A stretch of DNA of 6,628 nt from Chloroflexota bacterium (GTDB taxonomy: Bacteria > Chloroflexota > Limnocylindria > Limnocylindrales > CSP1-4): positions 1 to 6,628 of the forward strand of contig JAGDMV010000104.1 in the NCBI GenBank assembly GCA_017860675.1. Direction: 5' to 3'. The notes beneath the pieces are model-generated. The model saw only the letters and a list, made by a program, of their open reading frames with translations, was not told where the DNA came from and made no database searches. Shown here piece after piece: positions 1 to 4,564 of this stretch (position 1 is its first letter; every line of letters begins with the position of its first letter). Made by a program: the position numbers and the translations under genes.

Positions 1-1145
1 AGGATCCCGCCGATCGGGATCGTCCCCCAGACGATCCAGCGCATCGTGGCGTTCATCCGGCCCTGCATCCGCTCCGGGGTGATCGCCTGGCGCAGGCTCA
101 CCTGGTTGACGTTGTAGACGACGGCCGAGATGCCGCCGACGAACCCGGCCAGGGCGAGCAGCCCGATGAGAACCGCCGTCGACGCGCCGGCCGGGACGAG
201 GGCGAGCGGCAGCCAGGCCGGGCCGACGATCGACGAGAAGGCGACGATGGTGGGGCCGACTCCCATGACCCGGGCGATGCGGGTGGCGCCGAACGCTCCC
301 AGCAGCGCCCCGAGCGAGCCGATCGAGAAGGCGAGGCCGACGGCCGCGGCCGTCATCCTCAGCTCGCGGACTGCGTAGACGAGGAGGATCGACAGCGCGA
401 TCGTGCCGAACAGGTTCGCCGTCCCGGTGCAAAGTGCGATGGGCCTCAGGTAGCGGTGGCCGAGCACGTAACGCAGGCCCTCGGCCATCTCGCGGCGCAT
501 GCCCGTGTGCTGCCCGCGCGCGTCGACCGGGCGCTCGGGAGCCGGTTCTTGGCGGTGGATGGCGAGGATGAAGAGGGCCGAGGCGGCGAAGCTGAGGGCG
601 TCGAGCAGGATCGCGAACGGGGCCCGGAACGCGCCGATCAGCGCGCCGGCCAGGCCCGGTCCAACGACCTGGGCGCCCGCGCGGCTGATCTCGAGCTTGG
701 CGTTGCCCTCGGTCAGCTGATCGCGCTCGACCAGCGACGGCAGGTACGACTGGTAGGCGACATCGAAGAAGACGGTCAGCGTCCCGACGACGAAGCCGAC
801 GAGGTAGAGCTGGGCGATCGTGAGGACGCCGAGGGCGTAGGCGACCGGGATCGTCGCCAGGGCGATTGCACGGCCCAGGTCGCCGGCCACGAGGATCGGG
901 CGGCGGCGGAGGCGGTCCACCCAGACGCCGGCCGGCAGGCCGATCAGCAGGAACGGCAGCATGTCGATCACGCCCAGCAGGGCGACCTCGAATGTGGTGG
1001 CCCCGATGATCTCGATGGCCACGAACGGGATCGCCAGCAGCGACACCTGGCTGCCGAGCTGGCTGACGGTCTCGGCCGACCAGAGGCGAAGGAAGTCGGG
1101 GTGGCGGAGCAGGCCGCCGCGGGGCGCTGCTGGAGCGCGGGCCAT
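1..1145 (-). CDS. MFS transporter, efflux type (MFS_3-like), C-terminus cut by window edge
   Basis: Integral inner-membrane transporter of the major facilitator superfamily. By family resemblance it is probably a proton-coupled exporter of drugs, siderophores or other small molecules; the substrate cannot be read from the sequence. The 381 visible residues alternate hydrophobic helices with short loops. After a short basic N-terminus the first helix region follows the segment FLRLWSAETVSQLGSQ (about residues 18-33). The loop between helices 2 and 3 carries an MFS motif A-like stretch, GLPAGVWVDRLRRRP (about 69-83). SYLPSLV (about 133-139) and a later GPGLAG (about 162-167) are typical of the EntS/MFS_3 subgroup, as is TPERMQGRMNA near the visible end. 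Relatives are usually a little over 400 residues, so roughly the last 30-50 are probably off the left edge. The ATG at 1145 is preceded by GAGG eight bases upstream and directly begins the family-like N-terminus. It is divergent from ftcD across 116 bp. A role in histidine uptake is unlikely, since this subgroup is mostly exporters. Confidence 0.92.
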   Translation of the reverse strand, partial: MARAPAAPRGGLLRHPDFLRLWSAETVSQLGSQVSLLAIPFVAIEIIGATTFEVALLGVIDMLPFLLIGLPAGVWVDRLRRRPILVAGDLGRAIALATIPVAYALGVLTIAQLYLVGFVVGTLTVFFDVAYQSYLPSLVERDQLTEGNAKLEISRAGAQVVGPGLAGALIGAFRAPFAILLDALSFAASALFILAIHRQEPAPERPVDARGQHTGMRREMAEGLRYVLGHRYLRPIALCTGTANLFGTIALSILLVYAVRELRMTAAAVGLAFSIGSLGALLGAFGATRIARVMGVGPTIVAFSSIVGPAWLPLALVPAGASTAVLIGLLALAGFVGGISAVVYNVNQVSLRQAITPERMQGRMNATMRWIVWGTIPIGGI

Positions 1146-1153
1146 ACCCGCAA

Positions 1154-1157
1154 CCTC
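1154..1157 (-). promoter_or_regulatory. Shine-Dalgarno-like GAGG of the MFS gene
   Basis: On the minus strand GAGG lies eight bases before the ATG at 1145, suitable spacing for ribosome binding, and it supports that start. The same bases form GAGGTT exactly six bases before the ATG, the position held by a -10-like hexamer at three other genes here. The TGn and the penultimate A are missing, so I favour a ribosome binding site, but a poor leaderless -10 cannot be excluded. Confidence 0.45.
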
Positions 1158-1246
1158 GCCTGAAGGGCCTGTCGCGGGCCGGCCCACGGGCGCGGCTGGC
1201 GCGGCCGAGGGCGGGTCCGCGGCCGGGTCCGGGTCATTCACGGCTG

Positions 1247-1255
1247 TGCCACGAT
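1247..1255 (+). promoter_or_regulatory. Putative extended -10 promoter of ftcD-hutI (leaderless)
   Basis: TGC followed by CACGAT matches an extended -10 element (TGn plus NANNAT). Six bases, ACCGGA, separate it from the ATG at 1262, so transcription starting about seven bases past the hexamer would begin at the start codon itself. No purine-rich Shine-Dalgarno lies in the 20 bases before the ATG. No good -35 is seen near 1227-1232 (GTCCGG), which is tolerable for extended -10 promoters. Nearby, GGGTCC occurs at 1213-1218 and 1225-1230, with GGGTCA at 1231-1236, possibly a weak direct-repeat operator or just GC bias. Confidence 0.45.
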
Positions 1256-1261
1256 ACCGGA

Positions 1262-2230
1262 ATGCGCCTGGTGGAAGCCGTCCCGAACGTGTCGGAGGGC
1301 CGCCGGACGGAGGTGGTCGACGCGATCGCGGCGGCTGCCGCGTCGGTCGCCGGCGCCCACCTGCTCGACCGGACGAGCGACGCCAGCCACAACCGCAGCG
1401 TCCTGACCCTGGCCGGCGAGGCGGCGGCCGTGCCCGAGGCGCTCGAGCGGATGGTCGAGGCGGCGATCGCCGGCATCGACATGGAGCGCCACTCCGGCGA
1501 GCACCCGCGGATCGGGGCGGTCGACGTCGTCCCGTTCGTGCCGCTGGAGGGGACGACGATGGCCGACTGCGTCGGGCTGGCGCGGTCGTTCGGTCGCCGG
1601 ATCGCCGAGCGCTTCGGCCTGCCGGTCTACCTGTACGCCGCGGCCGCCATCCGCCCGGAGCGGGTGAAGCTGGCGGACGTCCGCCACGGCGAGTACGAGG
1701 GCCTGAAGGCAGAGATCGGCAACCCGGGCCGCGAGCCCGACTTCGGGCCGGCCCGGATGCACCCGACGGCCGGTGCCACCGTTGTCGGGGCGCGGCCGTT
1801 CCTGATCGCCTGGAACGTGAACCTCGCCACAGGCGACCTCGAGCTGGCGAAGCGGATCGCCCGCGAGGTGCGTGAGTCGTCGGGCGGGCTGCCGGCCGTC
1901 CAGGCGCGAGGCTTCGCGATCGAGGAGCCGCGCTGCGCCCAGGTGTCGATGAACCTCCTGGACACCGATCGGACGCCGATCTGGCGGGCCTACGAGGAGG
2001 TGCGCGACCTGGCAGCCGCCGAGGGCGTGGACGTGCTCGAGACGGAGCTGATCGGGCTGGCCCCGCTGGCCGCGTTCCTGGCCGTCGCCGACCGGGCAGG
2101 CGAGGCTGCGGACCGGCCGATCGAGGAGCGGGTGCTGGCCGCAGGACGCTACCTGCGGCTGCGCGACGCCTCGCCGTTGCAGGCGCTCGAGCTGCGGCTG
2201 CGGGCGATCCAGGGGGTCGCCGGATCATGA
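1262..2230 (+). CDS. ftcD: Glutamate formimidoyltransferase (EC 2.1.2.5)
   Basis: Cytosolic enzyme that transfers the formimino group of N-formimino-L-glutamate to tetrahydrofolate, giving 5-formimino-THF and glutamate, the last step of this route of histidine degradation. It has 322 residues and covers the formiminotransferase N-subdomain (about 3-180) and C-subdomain (about 181-300). The N-terminus VEAVPNVSEGR is characteristic. The DASHNR segment (40-45) and GEHPRIGAVDVVPFVP (79-94) are the conserved active-site segments; H81 matches the catalytic histidine (His82) of the mammalian enzyme. The protein ends after the transferase part, so unlike the mammalian bifunctional enzyme of about 540 residues it has no cyclodeaminase domain; that activity must be encoded elsewhere or be absent. 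The ATG at 1262 gives the conserved N-terminus without extension. Its stop overlaps the hutI start (ATGA), implying one operon with coupled translation. Expression probably starts from the -10-like element just upstream. Confidence 0.95.
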   Translation: MRLVEAVPNVSEGRRTEVVDAIAAAAASVAGAHLLDRTSDASHNRSVLTLAGEAAAVPEALERMVEAAIAGIDMERHSGEHPRIGAVDVVPFVPLEGTTMADCVGLARSFGRRIAERFGLPVYLYAAAAIRPERVKLADVRHGEYEGLKAEIGNPGREPDFGPARMHPTAGATVVGARPFLIAWNVNLATGDLELAKRIAREVRESSGGLPAVQARGFAIEEPRCAQVSMNLLDTDRTPIWRAYEEVRDLAAAEGVDVLETELIGLAPLAAFLAVADRAGEAADRPIEERVLAAGRYLRLRDASPLQALELRLRAIQGVAGS

Positions 2231-3576
2231 TCGTGTCAGCGCAGCGCCCACTCGCGGCCCGCGGCCTGCTGGTCACGGGTGCGGCCGAGGTCGTCACGCT
2301 TGCCGGTGGCCTCCGCCGCGGCCCTGCCCAGGACGAGCCGGCGGTTGCCCCGCCGGGAACCACCGTCGCCTGCCTCGACGGGCGGATCGTCGCGGTCGGC
2401 CCGGACCGCGAGGCAGCGGACGCGCTGGCCGAGGCCCTGCGAGGAAGCGGCCGCTCCCCGGACGCGGTCGACCGACTGGACGCCGACGGCGCAACGATCA
2501 CGCCAGGCCTGGTCGACCCCCACACCCACCTCGTCTTCGCCGGGTCGCGCGTGGGCGAGGTGGCGCTCAGGGCGCGGGGGGCGAGCTATCTCGACATCCT
2601 CGCCGCGGGCGGCGGGATCCTGTCGACGGTGGCGGCGACGCGGGCGGCCTCGACCGAGGCGCTGCTCGCCCATGGGCGGCGCTGGCTGACCGAGATGCTC
2701 GGCCACGGGACGACGACCGTCGAGGCGAAGTCGGGCTACGGCCTCGACACGGCGACCGAGCTGCGCCTGCTGGAGGTGGCCGGCCGTCTGGGTGCTGATG
2801 GGCTGGTCGACGTCGTGCCGACCTTCCTCGGGGCGCACGCGGTCCCGGCCGAGATCCGCGCCGCGCACCCGGACGACCCGGCCGCCGCGACCGAAGCGTA
2901 CGTGGCCGCGGTCATCGGGGAGCAGCTCCCCGCCGTGGCGGCGCAGGGGATCGCCCGTTCGTGCGATGTCTTCTGCGAGTCCGGCGTCTTCTCGGCCGAC
3001 CAGGCCCGCCGGATCCTGCTGGCCGCGCGCGACCTCGCCCTTGCCGTCCGCCTCCATGCCGACGAGCTGGCCCCATCCGGCGGAGCCGAGCTGGCCGCGG
3101 AGCTCGGGGCGCTCTCGGCCGACCACCTCGGGTCGCCGTCGGCAGCCGGGATCGAGGCCCTGGCGGCGACGGCCCGCGACGGCCACCCCGTGGTCGGGGT
3201 GCTCCTCCCGACCGTGCCCTGGTTCCTGGGACTCGCCGTTCGCGAGCCGGCCCGGGAGCTGATCGAAGCCGGGGTGCCGGTGGCGCTGGCGACCGACTTC
3301 AACCCCGGCACCTCGCCGGTGACGAGCCTGCCGCTGGTCATGTCGATGGCCGCGGTGTCACTCGGCCTCTCGCCGGCGGAAGCACTGGCCGCGACAACGG
3401 TCAACGCGGCCGCCGCGCTCGACCTCCCCGACCGCGGTGCGCTCGAGCCTGGGCTGCGAGCCGACCTCGTGGCCTGGCGGGTCCCGACCCACGCCCAGAT
3501 CTCCTACTGGGTCGGAGCGGAGCTCGTCCGGGCGGTGGTCGTGGGTGGACGGGTCATCCTCGACCGGGGCGCCTGA
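2227..3576 (+). CDS. hutI: Imidazolonepropionase (EC 3.5.2.7)
   Basis: Cytosolic metal-dependent amidohydrolase that opens the ring of 4-imidazolone-5-propionate to N-formimino-L-glutamate, the substrate of FtcD encoded immediately upstream. The N- and C-terminal parts form the small beta domain of amidohydrolases around a TIM barrel. Visible motifs are PGLVDPHTHLVFAGSR with metal ligands H99 and H101, SYLDILAAGGGILSTV, the AKSGYGL segment, FLGAHAVP (H204), LHADEL with ligand H277, and ATDFNPGTS with ligand D357. All the expected catalytic and metal residues are present. At 449 residues it is longer than the usual 400-420. The excess is mainly an Ala/Pro/Arg-rich insertion around 26-45 and a looser segment around 60-85, both before the barrel. 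The start overlaps the ftcD stop by four bases (ATGA) and has only a distant G-run upstream, so termination-reinitiation is likely. The last 19 bases recur with one mismatch 35 bases downstream. Confidence 0.97.
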   Translation: MIVSAQRPLAARGLLVTGAAEVVTLAGGLRRGPAQDEPAVAPPGTTVACLDGRIVAVGPDREAADALAEALRGSGRSPDAVDRLDADGATITPGLVDPHTHLVFAGSRVGEVALRARGASYLDILAAGGGILSTVAATRAASTEALLAHGRRWLTEMLGHGTTTVEAKSGYGLDTATELRLLEVAGRLGADGLVDVVPTFLGAHAVPAEIRAAHPDDPAAATEAYVAAVIGEQLPAVAAQGIARSCDVFCESGVFSADQARRILLAARDLALAVRLHADELAPSGGAELAAELGALSADHLGSPSAAGIEALAATARDGHPVVGVLLPTVPWFLGLAVREPARELIEAGVPVALATDFNPGTSPVTSLPLVMSMAAVSLGLSPAEALAATTVNAAAALDLPDRGALEPGLRADLVAWRVPTHAQISYWVGAELVRAVVVGGRVILDRGA

Positions 3577-3610
3577 GGGGGCGGGCGGCCGTCCTAGACC
3601 GGGGCGCCTG
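3557..3610. repeat. Direct repeat at the 3' end of hutI
   Basis: TCCTCGACCGGGGCGCCTG at 3557-3575 recurs as TCCTAGACCGGGGCGCCTG at 3592-3610: 18 of 19 bases identical at a 35-base offset. The first copy encodes the last residues of HutI and includes the first two bases of its TGA stop. The second copy lies in the convergent spacer before the MBL gene. A perfect palindrome, GCCTGCAGGC (3606-3615), overlaps the end of the second copy. It looks like a small local duplication; no evidence ties it to a mobile element. Confidence 0.75.
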
Positions 3611-3632
3611 CAGGCTGCCGTTGATTCGAGCG

Positions 3633-4307
3633 CTACTGCTTGCCGCGCTGCTCCAGCAGAAACGTCGTCGTCTCGCTCGGCAGGCTCGACGGCGTGAGCG
3701 ACAGCCGCTGCTGGGGTACCGCATCGGTCGTACCCATCTCGTGGAGGAACCTGGCCATCGGGTCGCGGCCGTCCTTGTCGGCCTCGTCCACCGGCATCGG
3801 CACGACGATGCGCGGGTCGAGCTGGGCCACCAGCTCCGCCGCCTTCGTCGCCGACAGGGCCCCGCCGATCGGCACGCAGACCACGTCGACGGAGCCGACC
3901 TCACCGACCTTCTCCTCGGTCAGGAGGTGGCCGATGACCCCGAGATGGGCCGTGTGGATCCCGTCCAGCTCCACCACGAAGACCACGTTCCTGCCGAGCT
4001 CCGCCCCGCGTCGATCGTCGCGGAAGGTGAGGACGCCGTTGACGAGGACGTGCCTGATCTCGTACTCGCCGGGGCCGTCGAGCAGGAAGGCGTCGTCGAG
4101 GCTGGACGGGAGGTGCGTCGACCCGTCTCGTGTCGTCCGGCCCTTGGCCCGGGGCAGGGGGGCGTCGTCGGGATGGCTGAAGGTTGCGATGTCGGCGGTG
4201 AGCCCCCGGCCGGTCGGCCCGACGACCGACTGGTAGGCGTCGGCCACGACGACGGCGTCCTTACCGCGGAGGCGGATGCAGGTCTGCCCGTACCAGCTCA
4301 GCTCCAT
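3633..4307 (-). CDS. Metallo-beta-lactamase-fold protein (UlaG/Lactamase_B_3-like) with eroded metal site
   Basis: A 224-residue cytosolic protein resembling the small UlaG-like branch of the metallo-beta-lactamase fold. Family features include the opening WYGQTCIRLRGKDAVVV (5-21), DGPGEYEI (77-84), RNVVFVVELDGI (106-117), HLGVIGHLLTEE (121-132), VDVVCVPIGG (140-149), and the tail from RFLHEMG to LTPSSLPSET. The metal-binding residues look degenerate. The usual SHxHxDH-type motif is reduced to SHPDD (44-48). The aspartate expected in HLGDLGH is V124, and the histidine expected in the late PMH motif is P172 in PMPV. Hydrolase activity is therefore doubtful and its role is unknown. I chose the ATG at 4307 because family similarity begins there; the frame is open further upstream, but that part is low-complexity and unconserved in style. 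It converges on hutI (56-bp gap) and diverges from the lipoprotein gene. A -10-like element sits six bases before the ATG. Confidence 0.87.
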   Translation of the reverse strand: MELSWYGQTCIRLRGKDAVVVADAYQSVVGPTGRGLTADIATFSHPDDAPLPRAKGRTTRDGSTHLPSSLDDAFLLDGPGEYEIRHVLVNGVLTFRDDRRGAELGRNVVFVVELDGIHTAHLGVIGHLLTEEKVGEVGSVDVVCVPIGGALSATKAAELVAQLDPRIVVPMPVDEADKDGRDPMARFLHEMGTTDAVPQQRLSLTPSSLPSETTTFLLEQRGKQ

Positions 4308-4313
4308 GGCCAG

Positions 4314-4322
4314 ATTCTCGCA
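4314..4322 (-). promoter_or_regulatory. Putative extended -10 promoter of the MBL gene (leaderless)
   Basis: On the minus strand TGC GAGAAT is followed by six bases, CTGGCC, and the ATG at 4307. This is the same geometry as at ftcD and the lipoprotein gene. The GAG within the hexamer could alternatively act as a weak ribosome binding site, so this is the least certain of the three. The expected -35 zone (about 4337-4342) falls inside the nested inverted repeat at 4328-4378. Confidence 0.38.
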
Positions 4323-4327
4323 CAGGC

Positions 4328-4378
4328 GGCGGCAGCCACGGGCGCGTGGCCACCGGTGGCTGGCGCCCGGTTGCCGCC
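4328..4378. repeat. 51-bp nested inverted repeat upstream of the MBL gene
   Basis: Three concentric arm pairs are seen: GGCGGCA (4328-4334) with TGCCGCC (4372-4378), CGGGCGC (4339-4345) with GCGCCCG (4363-4369), and the perfect central palindrome GCCACCGGTGGC (4349-4360). Small asymmetric bulges of 4/2 and 3/2 bases separate the arms. It could extrude as a cruciform, fold as a stable RNA hairpin, or serve as an operator, since it begins six bases upstream of the MBL -10-like element. High GC content makes some dyad symmetry likely by chance, but 20 nested pairs in 51 bases is notable. Confidence 0.6.
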
Positions 4379-4395
4379 ACGATGTCGGATTCTTA

Positions 4396-4412
4396 ACAAC
4401 CCTCCGGGTTGT
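4396..4412. repeat. Short hairpin, 7-bp stem with triloop
   Basis: ACAACCC, loop TCC, then GGGTTGT form a perfect 7-bp stem. It lies in the least GC-rich part of the spacer, just after ATTCTTAA. No T-run follows on either strand, so a terminator role is not indicated. It may be part of a structured leader or an operator dyad; its function is unknown. Confidence 0.45.
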
Positions 4413-4485
4413 GCCTTCACCCCGGCGCGAGACACTTCTCCAGGACCTGCGGGATGAGCCCTCAGATCCATCCTCCCTCCCTCCG

Positions 4486-4518
4486 ACCGGAGGCGCCGAT
4501 TGGGCAGGCGCCTCCGGT
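4486..4518 (+). terminator. Strong 12-bp hairpin, possible intrinsic terminator
   Basis: ACCGGAGGCGCC (4486-4497) and GGCGCCTCCGGT (4507-4518) are perfectly complementary around a nine-base loop, GATTGGGCA. A G-T wobble can extend the stem by one pair. On the plus strand it is followed by TCCATTT, a weak U-tract; on the minus strand purine-rich sequence follows, so plus-strand termination fits better. No annotated plus-strand gene lies between it and the convergent region further left. It would therefore either insulate the lipoprotein promoter from read-through, end an unannotated transcript of the spacer, or act as an operator 32 bases before the -10-like element. Confidence 0.4.
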
Positions 4519-4549
4519 TCCATTTGGGGACTGGCTCCAGCCGTTCGAG

Positions 4550-4558
4550 TGACACAAT
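4550..4558 (+). promoter_or_regulatory. Putative extended -10 promoter of the lipoprotein gene (leaderless)
   Basis: TGA CACAAT matches an extended -10 element and is followed by exactly six C residues and the ATG at 4565. A transcript starting about seven bases past the hexamer would begin at the A of the start codon. No Shine-Dalgarno is possible in the C-run. The -35 zone (4530-4535, ACTGGC) is a weak match. Confidence 0.5.
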
Positions 4559-4564
4559 CCCCCC

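Noticed and set aside
456..1163. Long plus-strand open frame of 235 codons
   Set aside because: It is antisense to the MFS transporter, which has clear membrane helices and motifs; the frame encodes Gln/Arg/Asp-rich low-complexity sequence with no recognisable domain.
961..1875. Plus-strand open frame of 304 codons
   Set aside because: It overlaps ftcD in another frame and becomes Arg/Gly-rich; a typical shadow in high-GC DNA.
2236..3186. Minus-strand open frame of 316 codons
   Set aside because: It lies wholly antisense to hutI, is Arg/Gly-rich and has no domain signature.
2961..4457. Plus-strand open frame of 498 codons
   Set aside because: It runs across hutI, the convergent spacer and antisense to the MBL gene. 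HutI and the MBL protein both show family motifs, so this frame is a composition artefact.
4380..4530. Riboswitch, T-box leader or tRNA in the divergent spacer
   Set aside because: No T-box TGGNACCGCG, no TPP, cobalamin or SAM core and no tRNA T-arm GGTTCRA with matching acceptor stem could be found on either strand by eye.
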